From NCBI RefSeq assembly GCF_040939455.1, contig NC_134119.1, positions 14,930,501 to 14,994,500 of the forward strand: DNA of 64,000 bases, given 5' to 3'. The notes under the pieces are model-generated. The model searched no databases and was not told the origin of the DNA. It saw only the letters and a list, made by a program, of their open reading frames with translations. Shown piece by piece: positions 12,215-24,010 of this stretch (position 1 is the first letter of the stretch; every line of letters begins with the position of its first letter). Origin of the DNA: Microcebus murinus (Eukaryota; Chordata; Mammalia; Primates; Cheirogaleidae). Position numbers and translations under genes: made by a program.

Positions 12215-12591
12215 TGCTATGGTTTGAATGTTTATGACTCTTTAAAATTCATGTTGAAACTTAATCCCAATGCAATAGCATTAAGGGGTTGGGCCTTTAA
12301 TAGTTGCTTAGGTCATAAGGGCTCTGCCCTAATGGTTGGAATTAGTCCTTTTATAAAAAAGGTTGAAGGGATTGCCCTAGTCCCTTTTGCCCTTCCATCC
12401 CATCTGCTGTGTGAGGATGTAGCAAGGAGGCGCCATCTACGAAGAATGAGGCTCTCACTAAACACTGACTCTTTTGGTACCTTGATCTTGGACTTCCCAG
12501 TCTCTAGAACTGTAAGAAATAAAATTCTGTTTTTTAAATAAATTACAAAGTCTAAGGTATTTTGTTATCGCAGCAGGAATGAACTAAGACA
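12215..12591 (+). repeat. 5' LTR of the MaLR provirus (MLT1A-like)
   Basis: Starts TGCTATGGTTTGAATG and ends GAACTAAGACA, the canonical MLT1/MST termini. Contains 'gacttcccagtctctagaac' and 'aaataaaattctgttttt' (polyadenylation region). Confidence 0.88.
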
Positions 12592-14269
12592 GAAGTGGTA
12601 GCAAGAAGTGGGGTGTTGCTATAACAAATATTTAAAAATTGGAAGCAGCTTCGGAACTGGATGATGGGTAAAGGCTGGAAGAGTTTTACAGTGAATGCTA
12701 GAAAAAGCCTGTATTGGCATGGACAGAGCATTAAGGGTGATTCTGAGGAGGGCACAGAATAAGAAGAAAGATGGAAAGAGAGTCTAAATCTTCTTAGAGA
12801 TTTCCTAAGTGCTTGTGAACAGAATGTTGGTAGAAAAGTGGACAAAAACGGCAATTCTGATGAGGTCTCAGACAGTAATGAGAAACCAAGTATTGGAAAC
12901 TGGAGGTAAGGCCATCCTTACTACAAAGTGGTTAAATAGTGTTTGTGTCCTAGTGCTTTGTAGAAGGCAGAACTGAAGAGTGATGAACCAGGACATTTGG
13001 CAGAGAAATATCTAAGTACAAGCATTGAGGGTACCACATAGTTTCTCTTGACTGCTTATGGTAAAATGTGAGAAGAGAGAAATGAATTAAAGAAGGAATT
13101 TATAATGAAAAGGGAAGCAAAACTTAAATAATTAGAAAATTCTCAGCCTGGCCAGGTTGTAATAAATAAGAAAGCATGTTTGGAAGGAAACACTAAGGGT
13201 ATGGCCAAGCAAACATTTGATAAGGAGATTAATATGGATAGAGAGAAGCTACACACTATTCATCAAGACAATGGCAGAATGACCTTGAAGGTGTTTCTGA
13301 GATCTTCATGGCTGTTCCACCATCACTGGCCCAGAATGCCAGGGTCTTCAGGGTAGAATGGTTTTGAAGGAGGTGCCCAGTGTACCTGTGGGACCTTAGG
13401 GCTGGCTGTCCAAGGCCACTTTGAGTCTCTGCTCCACACATTCAGGTGTGGTTCTGCTTAGATGCCCAGTTGTGGCTCAGGTAGGCTCAGGGTTGGCTTG
13501 TGCTACCCCATGGAAGGTGCAGGCTGTAAACTTTGGTGGCATTCATGTGGTGCCAACTCTATAGGTATGTAGAGTTCAAGAGCTGTGGAGACATGGCCAC
13601 TTCCACCTAGATTTCAAAAGATTCCTCAGAGAGACTTGGGGCCCAGGAATGGAACTGCCACAGGGGTGAGGCCACTGCAGAGCCCCCAGGGCAATGCCCA
13701 GTGGAGCTGTGGGGTAGAGCTGCCCCTGGGACCCCAGAACTACAGAGCTGCCAACATGTGATTCCAGCCTGGCAGAACTACAGGTGTGAGACTCTGACCA
13801 TGAGAGCTGCTCCATGGGCTCTGTCCCGAGAAGCCATGGGGGCAGGGTCATCTGGAGTCTTGGGGTCCCAACCCACACCCCAGTTTGTCCAGAAGGTGAG
13901 ACATGAAGTCAAGAAAGATTATTTTCCAGCTTCAAGAATTATTTGCCCTTTTAGATTTTGGACTTACTTGGGACCTGATACCCCTTTCTTCTTCCCTGCT
14001 TCTCCCTTTTGGAATGGGACTGTCTGTCCTATGCCTGTCCCACCATTGCATTTTGGAAGCAAATACAGGTTCACAGCTGGAGAGGAACTTGCCTCAGGGA
14101 GAATTATACCTTGAATTTCACCCATATTGATTTAGATATTTAGATGAGGCTCTGTGATTTAGACTTTTATGTTGGTGCTAGAACAAATTAAGATTTTTGG
14201 GGCTACTGGGATGAAATGTATATATTTGTATGTGAGAATAACATAAATTTTGGGGGGTCATGAGTGGAA

Positions 14270-14670
14270 TGCTATGATCTGAGTGCATGTGTGTCCTTCC
14301 AAAGTATATGTTGAAACTTAATTTCCAGTGCAATAGTAATGAAAGGTGGGGCCTTTAGGAGGTAATTAGGTCATCAGGGCTTTGCTCTCAGGAATGAGAC
14401 TGGGGTTCTTAAAAAGGGACTTGAGAGAGTGAGTTTGCCCCCTTTTCGCCCCTTCTGCTATGTGAGAGCACAGCATTGGTCCCCTCTGAAGGATGCAGCA
14501 GCAAGTTGCTGTCGTGGAAGTACAGAATGAGCCCTTACCAGGCACCGACTCTGCCAGTGCCTTAATCTTGGACTTCTCAGCCTCCAGAACAGTGAGAAAT
14601 AAATTTCTATTATTTATAAATTACTTTGCCTAGGGTATTTTGTCATGGCATCAAGAGTGTACTGAAAAAA
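14270..14670 (+). repeat. 3' LTR of the MaLR provirus
   Basis: Starts TGCTATGATCTGAG, contains 'ttaatcttggacttctcagc' and 'gagaaataaatttctatta', and ends with the decayed terminus 'gtgtactgaaaaaa'. Colinear with the 5' LTR but clearly diverged. Confidence 0.85.
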
Positions 14671-14809
14671 GTATGTTGTCAACATTCATAACCAAAATCC
14701 CTGGATCCTTGTCAGGGCAGGCTAGAATTTATAGTCACTCTTGTAAGAGACACCTCAACACCAAATTAGAGAAAAATACAACATGCAGTAGGCACTCTGT
14801 TTGATGGTA

Positions 14810-15035
14810 GCGATAGCCAGTATCAGCCACCAGCCATGTGAGCTGTCTTGGATGTCCAGCCCTGGGTAGCCTTCAGATGACTGCAGCCCAGCTAACATCT
14901 GACTTCCACTGCATGAAGAATCCTCAGCCGGCTCTTCCCAAATTCCTATGCCACCAAATCATGAGCAAAAGTAAATACTTTAAGCTGCTGAGTGTTGGGA
15001 CCATTTGTTACACAGCTATCTTAATTGGAGCAGCC
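14810..15035 (+). mobile_element. MLT1-type LTR 3' part
   Basis: 'ccagccatgtgagctgtctt', 'cagatgactgcagcccagc', 'aaatcatgagcaaaagtaaa' and 'ccatttgttacacagctatc' match older MLT1 LTR ends. It lies about 140 bp after the provirus. Confidence 0.65.
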
Positions 15036-15204
15036 ACCCAGCTGGACCTTCCTATTGCTTTTCTATGGGATGCAAAGTGCTAAATCTCTTGGAAGGGCAG
15101 GGGTGACTGTGTGTTCCTTCAGCCTGAACCTTCTTTCACATGGATGAGACTCCGTTCACAAAATCTCACCAGGAAAGTAGAACCACAGGGTAAATTTTAA
15201 GGAT

Positions 15205-15400
15205 GGAGGATGGTGGTTAGAATTAGTTGTGAGACTTTGGGTAACTTCTTACCTCTTTAGACTTTAGTTTCTTTATCTGTAAAATGGGAATAATAATGAT
15301 ACCAACCTTAGGAAATTACCGTGGCTATGTTTCCAAAATTCTAAGCAGTCAGCGTGTAGCACATAGTGACCACTCAGTAAATGTTAGTTGTTTTTATTGT
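15205..15400 (+). mobile_element. MIR SINE
   Basis: 'tttctttatctgtaaaatgg' 'gaataataatgat' and the tail 'cactcagtaaatgttagttg' match MIR closely. Confidence 0.82.
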
Positions 15401-16334
15401 TAGTTGTTTTATTGTTATTTTAGCTTAAGGCTCTCTCTGTCCTGGCCTCGCTGGCCTTCAATCTTACTTTCTGGGTCCATTTGATGTTAGTTGAAGGCTT
15501 TGCCCCATGTCTTCTCTAACCATATTTGACTTTGAGAGCCATCCCCAAATTATGCCTGGTTTGGGTGACTCTTCTCTATTCCTGTGTCTTGTTACAGTCA
15601 CATTCCATTTCCCAGGTCAATTTCCCAACATGAAACAATTCCTTTACCATAAAAAGGATGAAGCTGTCATCAGTAAGTGGGGTTCTTGCTGATATCTACA
15701 TACCTGGAATTTTCCAGCAGACCCTTAAGAAATGCTTTCTGCTCCTTTGGCAACAGCTAGCCAAGAAGGCACTCTCCCAGTGATGTGTAGTGTGTAGAAA
15801 TGACATTGTGTTGTACCTAAGTGAAGGCAGCAGGCATTTACTGAATACCTATAGAGTCACTGGAGCTATCAGAGAAATGATGGCTGGATTTTGAGTTGGG
15901 CAACCAGAGAGGAGTGGATGGCTATGAAAATCAGGCTGTCTACAAATTGGACCTTCCAGATGCCATGCAGGCTAAAATATAGAGAGTCAATATTTATAAA
16001 GTATTATAGTATTTTTGCCATTAGGTATTGGGGTCAGCATCTGTGTCTGTCTTTAAACTTATTCTGGAATATTTTGTGGAAACAATATCTGGGAAATGAT
16101 ACCATAGCATTCATGCATGCAGGTGGTTAGGAGAAAAAATGTAGCACTGGCCTTGCTGGTCCTCCCAGCTCTAACTGTTGGGGCAGAGATGCCTAATTAC
16201 ATGGCCAGAGGCTGCAGAGCATCAGGTATTGTCCTTGTTGCGTGGGAGGCTGCTCTTGTCCCAGATGTGCTCATTTTGTTGTTCAATGGTGGATTTGGAG
16301 AATGGCTTGGCAGTCATCCTCTTCTTTAGTTACC

Positions 16335-16862
16335 ACACTGACTAGCATGTGGTGAATTGAAAATGGCCACAAATTTGTTGTCTTTCTCCACATCAGGAGG
16401 CAGAGTCTATTTCCCTTCGCCTGGCATCTGGACTGGCCTTGTGACCGTTTATCCAACAGAAGTGGCACAGTGGCACCTGCCCACTCCAGGTCTAGCCTTC
16501 AGGAGGACTGGCAGCTTCTTATGCTTCTCTCTTGGAATTCCTGCTCTTGGGAGTCCTCAGACACCTGTAAGAAAGCCAGCTGCCTCGCTGGGGAAACCAC
16601 ATAGAGAGCAGAGGCCCCAGATCTACATGGAGAGGGAGGGAGGCTGAGCCATTTAAGCTCACCTGTTGAGCCTCCAATTGACTCCAGCCCCAGCTGCCTT
16701 CTGACTGTTGCTGCATGACAGACCCCAGTGAGGCCTGCAGAAGAACTGTCTAGCAGAGCCCCATCAATCCATAGAGTGGCGTGAGATAGTACCATGGTTG
16801 TTCTTGTAAAGCCATTCAATTTTGGGGTGATTTTTTCTGCAGTAGTAAGTGGCCAAGACAAT
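16335..16862 (+). mobile_element. MLT1-type LTR
   Basis: Near full-length old LTR. 'ggccttgtgaccgtttatcc', 'aggactggcagcttcttatg', 'gaccccagtgaggcctgcag' and the end 'ttctgcagtagtaagtggcc' follow the MLT1 H/J/K layout. Confidence 0.65.
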
Positions 16863-17996
16863 GAAGAAGCCAGGAATTGTAATTAGGGGGCAGAGTTTAC
16901 TTTTTTGGGGAGCCCAAAGGCCATGAATCAGCTGAAGAAACAAGGTCAAACAAGAAATTCTGCTGTGACTTTCTAAAGGTCTTGGCCTTTCAATGTGGAA
17001 CAGACTCAGGAGTCATCTCTCCTTTGCTGTCTTTGGAAGGGATGAGTCAGTCGGGGTCCTACAGTTAAAGAAGTCTGAAACAGGTATCTGCTGTACTGCT
17101 GGAGGCTTTATAAGAGCAATGTGCATGTGTTGTCACTATAGTGTCATTCTTAGGGTGGCTTCTCTGACCCCTAGCAGGGCGTACCCCATAGATATGCTGT
17201 TAGAAATGGTCATCACACTATATCCCAGGCAGGTTTCCCTCAAACTCTGATGCATCTTTTTCCTGGGTGAGCTGTCCTCAACCCCTTTGGAAAGGTTTCT
17301 AAGCACTAGAAAGGAAGAAACGTACATAAACTCCTGACATCCAAGCACACACACTGGCAGTGCTCCTTTCTTCCTGTGAAAGCCCTCGCCACTGGAGAAA
17401 GCTTTTACATCTGCTTCAAAACATCTCCTACATCAGAAAACCCAGAGGCATTGTTTTTAAGTTGATTCTTTGTGAGCACCCACAAAGACAGCACAGGTAT
17501 TATATTAAGCAGGCTCCCCTTGTTTCCCCCACTCGTTCTGCTTCAAAGGCTTGCTTTAGAGAATAGGGTTCTTTGGGGATCTTCAGAAAGGAAAGGCTCC
17601 ATTGTTTCATCTCTGTATAGCCTTTGTGTGTCATTGGGCAAGTAATACACAGGGGAGCTATTTGCTGGGGAACCCAGATGGGTAAAGAAGGGCAACAACA
17701 TGTGCCCTGGGAGACAACTGCATGGCAGTGATTCTCCAGGATCTTGGTAGAGCCAAGGCTGTGTGTAGCTGGAAAAATGCCCATTCATCAAACCCGTTGG
17801 TTTTCATTTGTCACAGATATAGCTCTCCTAAATCTTTGTATAGCAGGTATACAGGAAATAATAACATGTAGAGGTTGTCTATAATAAAAAGTTACCAAAG
17901 GTTGCTTTACAAGGGTTCATTCTGAAAGTACTATTAAAGTCAAAATTCCCCAAATCCCAATCCTGTTACTAAAAAGCCGTGTTATGAATCTAGAGT

Positions 17997-18196
17997 CATA
18001 CTGTCTGATAGAACTTTCTGTGATGATGGAAATTGAATTGGATTGAATTTCAGCAGCTGCTAGCCCCATGTGGCTATAGAAATGAAGCTAGTGTGGTGGA
18101 GGAATTGGATTTTAAATTTTATTTAGCTTTCATTAATTAAAATTTAAATGTAAATAGCCACATATGGCTAGTGGCTACTACATTGGACAGTGAGAG
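17997..18196 (+). mobile_element. hAT-Charlie MITE
   Basis: Matches the family running from CAGTGCTGTCCAATAGAACTT to GTGGCTACCGTATTGGACAG ('catactgtctgatagaactt' and 'gtggctactacattggacag' here). It is flanked by near-identical 8-bp sites TCTAGAGT (17989-17996) and TCTAGAGA (18197-18204), as expected for hAT target duplications. Confidence 0.78.
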
Positions 18197-18545
18197 TCTA
18201 GAGAAATCAGTGGTAAATATAAATAGGTATAGAAGACATTTTAAGGTAAGGTGTAAGCCGTGGTCCAATAAGTCGTTACACTTGAGTGACAGGCAGCTTT
18301 CATTTGTTCGTTTGTTTAGTTTTTTGTTTATTAATTCAACAAATATTTGTTAAGGGCAACCTCAAGTTTGAGGCCCACTGATAGGGAGAGGAGTGAAGAT
18401 TTGGTCACAGTGCCTATAGTCAACAGAACTAGTATCTGCCATGGTGTTTCTGATTAGCATCTCCAACACAAGAAATGTTTTATATTCCAAAGGCATGCCA
18501 AGACATACTTCCTTCCAAATAATGTAAAGGCTTCGGAAGACTCAC

Positions 18546-18654
18546 CATCATCCATAATTCCAATGGTAACACCTTTCCCTGTGTATCCCAGCTCCCACGC
18601 TTCAGCCACGTTCAAGTCAAGGCCAGGAGTGCCATCAGCTTGCCCAGTATTGAT
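18546..18654 (-). CDS. PCSK2: PCSK2 coding exon with catalytic Asp167
   Basis: The reverse strand encodes 36 codons from INTGQADGTP to IGIMDD plus the first base of a Gly codon, matching human PC2 residues 133-168 and the start of 169. This is the beginning of the peptidase S8 (kexin-type) catalytic domain. The GIMDDG motif carries the catalytic aspartate of the Asp-His-Ser triad: counting from the RKKR site in the previous exon places its first Asp exactly at residue 167, the known position. Acceptor TACCAG and donor GTGAGTC flank the exon. It enters in phase 0 and leaves after one base (109 nt), and the next exon begins with the remaining two bases. The sequence is free of stops and frameshifts. 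His208 and Ser384 of the triad, and the Asp that replaces the usual oxyanion Asn, lie in exons outside this window. Confidence 0.97.
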
Positions 18655-18714
18655 CTGGTATCAATTGCAAAGCAAAGAATATTAATACTCTGGTGTTGTA
18701 AAGCACCCATGTAA

Positions 18715-19170
18715 TATTTTCTTGATAGCTCTCCAGTCGCCTAATATTCCAGGGCCAGCTCAAAGGCCACACCTTCTATGAAACAGTACTTTTGTGTGTT
18801 CCCCCCATCCCAAACCACCTCTTACAGCCTTTCCTCTCCACTTTCTGATATAAACAATTGATGTTTTATGTAAACATGCAACCCCCATCTCTTATAACTA
18901 GATTGCTGTCTTTAAACTCTTTCTATAAGAAAACCTTAGAGCTGCCATTGCAAGAAACCCTCCCTGATTTAGAATTAAATGCTCACTTGTGTAGTTCTTT
19001 GTTTATACCTCACATTTTGAATTCAGCACACGTTGTCTTGGATTATTCTTATGGGAATATAATTTTTTCACTAAATAACATCCTTTGCAGGAGGGATCAT
19101 GTCCTAGTTACCTTTGCAATTTCAGTACCACCACACGAAGTTTTACTCAGAAATATTTGTTGAACTAAAT
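18715..19170 (+). mobile_element. L2 LINE 3' end
   Basis: 'agggccagctcaaaggccac', 'aaccctccctgatttag', 'gcaggagggatcatgtcc' and the tail 'cagaaatatttgttgaact' are the ordered landmarks of L2. Confidence 0.78.
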
Positions 19171-19479
19171 TAAAGATAACTGGTTCACTTTTAGTGCATG
19201 TTCTAATACAGAAAAACAAAGCCTACTTCCCCCACCCCCTAAAGAAAGAAAGGAACATGAAGAAAAATTCCAAATTAATACGTTCACTTTTCTCTTTTCA
19301 TGCATCTTTGTCCTGGGCAGATTTTCTCAAAGATGGATTGTAAAAAAAATAGTAAAGTCAGAGCTTATACTGGCAAAAGCCCACCATGATCAGTGGCTAT
19401 TTTGTTATTGCTAAAACATTATGTGAATGTCATTAGGGCTCTTTACAAAAATTACTGCCCTCCTCCTTCTAGGCACATG

Positions 19480-19805
19480 TTAAGACTACACCTCTCCACC
19501 CCTTCTGAGGTTAGAGTGGGCACATGACTCGTTTTGGCTAATGGCATGTGATCTCCCATGTCATTTGTCACATCCAAGCAGAGGCTTTAAGAGCCAGTGT
19601 ACAATTTACTTCATTTACTAGCTGAGGAGCTTATAAAAAAAGCACTGTCAGGATGGAGCTCTGACAGAGCTTAGCCAGCCCGAGTCCCTGAAGGGGTTGC
19701 AAAGTATTGGTTGTGTAGCAAGAGTGAGAAACAGGCTTTGATTTTGATAAGCCACTGTGATATGAGGGCTGTTTATTACTGCAACAAATCTAGCCCATCC
19801 TCACT
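19480..19805 (+). mobile_element. Old LTR fragment (MLT1-like)
   Basis: 'ttagagtgggcacatgactc', 'aggctttgattttgataagcc' and the end 'ttattactgcaacaaatctag' resemble MaLR LTRs; subfamily unknown. Confidence 0.5.
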
Positions 19806-20699
19806 AACACACACAAGCTCATTCATTTACGTAGATCAGATTTTCAGGCTTCCATACCCCAAAGCATAAGGCATAGTCAAGCTCTACAGCCGCAGGAGGG
19901 ACATTGTGACACATTCCTATAATGCAGCCATCCACAGGGCTGTAATTAAGTCCCCTCTCTTGCTCAGCACCTTTTGATCTTGAAGAAAATAAAGCTTCAT
20001 TCACATTTATACATTAGTCACTCTTTCTCTCAATATGCCCTGTAATTCAGGTGGGTTTGGAGACACTGCTCCCCTTTTGAACACAGCTTAACCAATCCAG
20101 TGGATCATGTGGACTGCTGGTGAGCCAGGAAATACTCACTTCACCAGACAGACTGGGTCTTGGTGCCTGGAAACCTGCATCAGTCAAGCCCCATAGAATT
20201 GATTTCCTGCCACTGTTTTAGGAAGTACTAATAGATGCTACTTTTCCTGCTTTAGTCTCTGAGCTCTTTTGCTTGCCCCTTGTGAAGTCACCAGATTCTT
20301 TCTCTTACACCTGTAACTTCATTACGTCCTCCCGTTACTCTGCCTGTTGAGAGCCCTGGATGGCTCCTCGCAGCGCTTTGATTGACTTTTATGTATTTTT
20401 GCAAGTCTTTACTCCTACATTGGTGTGCTTTTTCAGAGCCTAGGAGAATTGTATCAGTTGCTGGTAGTAGCTTTGATTGACCCTAGGAGAGCATGGCTAT
20501 TCAGTAGTCCCAGAAGAAAGCAGATTAAGGAACCACATGCACAGGTGGTGACAGAAAATCAATACATATTGAAGGGGACAAGGAGGTTCATTGAGCAGAA
20601 TGCTGGCTAATCTCCCACTGCATAACAAGGAAATAGACATACATCTTTTATCCGGAGTCTCAACATGAGAAATGTTAGAAAGAACACAGAGACACTCAC

Positions 20700-20813
20700 C
20701 AGATACCATTGCTTTGTGAAAAGAGGATCATTCATGTTGATGTCAATCTCATTGATGTCTCTGTACCCTCGTTTTTTTCGGTCAAATCCTTCCTGTTGCA
20801 AGGCCATCTTTAC
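20700..20813 (-). CDS. PCSK2: PCSK2 coding exon: end of propeptide, RKKR cleavage site, start of mature enzyme
   Basis: The reverse strand reads 38 whole codons from VKMALQQEGF to LFTKQWYL, which matches proprotein convertase 2 residues 95-132 in human numbering. PC2 is a subtilisin-like, calcium-dependent serine protease of dense-core secretory granules that matures proglucagon, POMC, proinsulin and neuropeptides with help from 7B2. This exon holds the RKKR motif (residues 106-109), the autocatalytic primary propeptide cleavage site; the mature enzyme starts at GYRDINEID. Borders are an AG acceptor (TTCTAG, just above 20813) and a GTGAGTG donor (20693-20699). Both exon ends are phase 0. The acceptor has a weak pyrimidine tract. 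The RKKR codons contain an A7 run. By my recollection this is exon 3 of 12, but the exon number is not provable here. The identity of the gene is very secure because the two neighbouring exons continue the same protein in frame. Confidence 0.97.
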
Positions 20814-22479
20814 CTAGAACGACAATACTGGTATATTACTCGAATCTCAACCTGAACATTCTCTTCTAGAATTTGTCTCCAAGAATCCAAATTTAATTTG
20901 TATATCATGTGCTTTTTTTTTTCTCAGCAAAAGCAAGTTTATCTCATATGTAGCTCAAAGTGCATTTCTTTAAAATAAGAATTATATGGAGAAAAGTATT
21001 CTCAAGGAAAGAAGATAATATGGTCAGAGTCATTAAGTGAAATAACAAAATGAAACATTTTTATTAAGGAAAGAAGATGAACGTGGATTCTGGGAGGGAG
21101 AGAGTGAAATAGCATAGATGGTGATTATTATTATTTTTAAAGCATTTGAACTTGGGATATAGCATAGATTATTTTTTTGGAGGGCTTCTCAGCCTTTCAT
21201 TTGTTGACAGTACTGTGCTATCACATTTGGGAATCAGCTAAAAAAAACCTCCCCCACACCAACAAACAATAAAACTTGCCTGGAGAGCCTGCCAGTCCCA
21301 TAGCAAAGGCCTGGAAGGTAAATGAGGAACCTTTGAAAAGGAATTGATGGCTGCTGCTGCTGTCCTTGCATGGACAACATTTCATTTTTGGACAGTCAGA
21401 CAGAACACCAAGCTCTTGGATGAAAATGAAACTTATGAGCTGAGATAGTTCAAGAGGCTCCTGACAACAGCTGGGCTTTGCCCAATCAGGAAACTTTCTT
21501 TCACTTGGACAATAACTAATTTATCATTCAATAGCTGTGGCTGGTCCACAGCTACAAACATCTACAAACTCAAGGACGATGCACATGTATAAAGAGGTGT
21601 GTGCTGGATATTGATTATTATTTTTATTACATTTCATGGCCCAGCGTTCATTTTTCCTCTTCCCAAATCTCCCCAGTGTACTTGGGGAAATGACCTCAAG
21701 TCCATTGGGTTCGGTGTTGGTGGGAGTGAAATTTGAGGTGCCTGACAGCTGCAGGCACTAAGTCTCTCCCTGCCTCCGGGATGCCTCCCTGGGTATCTCT
21801 CTCCCAGGACTTGAATCTTGGGAAAGTGGTGCAAAGGCAAAGAACCCTGGGAGCCCATTTATCCTAGAAGTTCACTCACTAATAAATGATCTCTGCTTTA
21901 TTTAGTTCCTGCAGCCCAGCCCTGGAGCTCCCTCAAGACTCATCCTTCAGCCTCCCATGGATTGTGAGTTCCTGATGTCTTTCCCACAACTACTCTTTTG
22001 CAGAAGTGACGTGGAATCAATTTCTGTTGCTTGCAGTCAAGAACTCTAATGGATACAGGATGAGAAAAGGACAGCAGGACCCAAGTCAAGAGTAACAGCA
22101 GGAAGGGAAGAAAGAAGAGACCACAGATATGAAAACCCTTTCTCCTCCTTGCTGCCTGGGACTGTGGAGGAATCCGTGGGAGGCTAGTTCATCCCTGCTT
22201 TGCTCTGCACACTACTGACACAGGAAGGGCTGGGGCTCATTTTCCAGGGAAATTCTAACTGTTCCAGAAAACTGTGTGGATGTGGAAAAGGAGTGCTAGG
22301 TGTGGCATTGGCTCCATGAGTTCTTTGGAGATATTCCAACAAGGGACAGTCACTGTGGCAAGCTTAAAAAAATTTCTCCTAAAGAAATAATGAAATAATT
22401 GGAAAAATGAGATGGATGAATATTTTTATAATGGCAAAAATATGGAAAAAACTAATGTCCATCAAATGGAAATAAATTA

Positions 22480-22600
22480 TGATTCAAATATACATATACA
22501 TATAAACTTATGTATATGTTTGTCTATATAAAGAGATACATGTGTATGTGTCTATAGATGTGAGGGCATCTTAGAGGGTATACATATATATATATTCTAA
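22480..22600. repeat. AT-rich, ATATAC-type low-complexity tract
   Basis: Alternating 'tacatatacatataaactta', 'gtgtatgtgtctatag' and 'tacatatatatatattc' sequence with no unit I can fix. Confidence 0.6.
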
Positions 22601-23789
22601 GAAGCAGATGCCAAGGATTTAATTAGGAGAGAAAATATAAGAAACTGTGATGCAAGTCTGACTATAAGTAAAGGAAAGTGAACAAAGTCGGGCAAATGCA
22701 TCCTCACCTGCCCCACAGCCTGGGGAAGGTTTTGCAGTGCCAATGGGGATCTCAGCTTGGCTGTCAGAGGAGCCCTGTGTCTTCCAGGAATGGGCCTGCC
22801 TCAGTATTCCTGCTGTGTGCAGTCCCTGTGGGAAGTGTGGCCTGTCGCCACGCAGGGATAGATTTCAGAGCACAGCAGCTGGGGTCCTTGATCAATTATT
22901 CTCCCCGATGACAGAGATCTGTGGGGCACATTCTCATAGCTCTGTGTATGCGCATGTGTGTATTCATTCATGGAGAACATTAAAATGTTGAGTTCTCAAC
23001 CTGGAAAGGTAAGCATGACATGCCCCTCTTGGAACCTTCTTTTACTATAGAACCAAGTATGCAGTCAAGACTGTCACTGAGCTTGGGAAAGGAGTCTGAA
23101 TTTGCAACTTCCTATTTTGGCTCCACAAGGAGGCCTTTGTCTGCTCTGCTCACTAAAGGGAAGCCTGCATTGGCTTCTACTTAGGGACTCCCATTATATC
23201 GGATTCATCATCAAGAATTTCCTGGAGACAGCACCTTTCCTTGAGAGGACCTTCAGTAAGCAAGAGCAAACTGGAAACTTGAAAACGCTTATCTTGATGT
23301 TGTTTCCTGGCAGCTCAAGAACAAAAAGACTCACATCGGATTTCACCTTTTTAAATAACAGTGCAGAATGGCTGTTACCACCACTCCAAACTCAATTAGA
23401 CCAAGTGTACTCTAATGAAAAGCCTGCTCAAATTCATTTCCATGAAATTAATTTTTAATTCCATAAATTAAGTTTTAATGGAAACTAGTGATGCTTTGGA
23501 ATGCTGCACTCTCTGGGCACTACGCCTTCTTGCAACTCGGAAATGTGGGAATCCTGAAATTGGAGGAGGCTTTCTGAGTCTGTCAGCTTATCTTCTTGTC
23601 CTCAGTGAAGATTGCAGCTACACATCAAGAGAGATGAACATCTTTAAAAATATGCATTTTCACTTGTTACACAAAAAACTGAAGAATTTTTTTTTTCACA
23701 ATGATACCATGCAACCCTATCAATTGTTTTTTATTTTTCTGCGTTCTCATTCAATCCTAATTTGTATTCATTCCTAATTTTTATACACT

Positions 23790-24010
23790 AGTAACCATAA
23801 CTATAGATGAAATCGTGTATTCTTTCTTCACGGAGTATCCTACCATGAGAATTTTAATATGCTGCTACTTAGCCATCATATGTTACTTTCTAATGTCTAA
23901 CTACACAATTCTATAGCATCATGTACCATAATTTACCCAATTATTTCCCTCTTATTGGTCATTTAGATTGTTTTTTATTATACATAAAATTATTGAGAAC
24001 AGAGAGATGA
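23790..24010 (-). mobile_element. Old L1 fragment
   Basis: 'tatagcatcatgtaccataa', 'ttggtcatttagattgtttt' and 'ttattatacataaaattatt' match the inverted 3' part of L1 ORF2 ('ggacatttgggttgg' block). Confidence 0.55.

Larger units (their letters stand above)
12215..14670 (+). mobile_element. Nearly complete ERVL-MaLR provirus (LTR-internal-LTR)
   Basis: Two LTRs in the same orientation flank 1.68 kb of internal sequence. The internal part begins 'gaagtggtagcaagaagtgg', like the start of known MaLR internal regions, and continues with their characteristic 'ggaagcagcttcggaactgg' block. A purine/G-rich segment (14251-14269) precedes the 3' LTR. MaLR elements encode little or no conserved protein and I see no intact frame. 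The insertion lies antisense to PCSK2. The LTRs are well diverged from each other, indicating an old insertion. No clear 5-bp target duplication was seen. Confidence 0.85.
8193..18545 (-). other. PCSK2: Complete PCSK2 intron, 10,353 bp
   Basis: Bounded by donor GTGAGTC (reverse strand, at 18545) and acceptor TTTTCACAG (at 8193). The interior is dominated by LTR relics: a MaLR provirus at 12215-14670 and MLT1-type LTRs near 11.2, 14.8 and 16.3 kb. MIRs and one hAT MITE make up most of the rest. 8460-9075 is repeat-free and discussed under findings. 9936-11200, 15401-16329 and 16863-17990 hold nothing I can name. Confidence 0.93.
18655..20699 (-). other. PCSK2: Complete PCSK2 intron, 2,045 bp
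   Basis: Bounded by donor GTGAGTG (20693-20699, reverse strand) and acceptor TACCAG (18655-18660). Contains an L2 tail (18715-19170) and an old LTR fragment (about 19480-19805); 19806-20692 shows no recognisable element. Confidence 0.93.
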
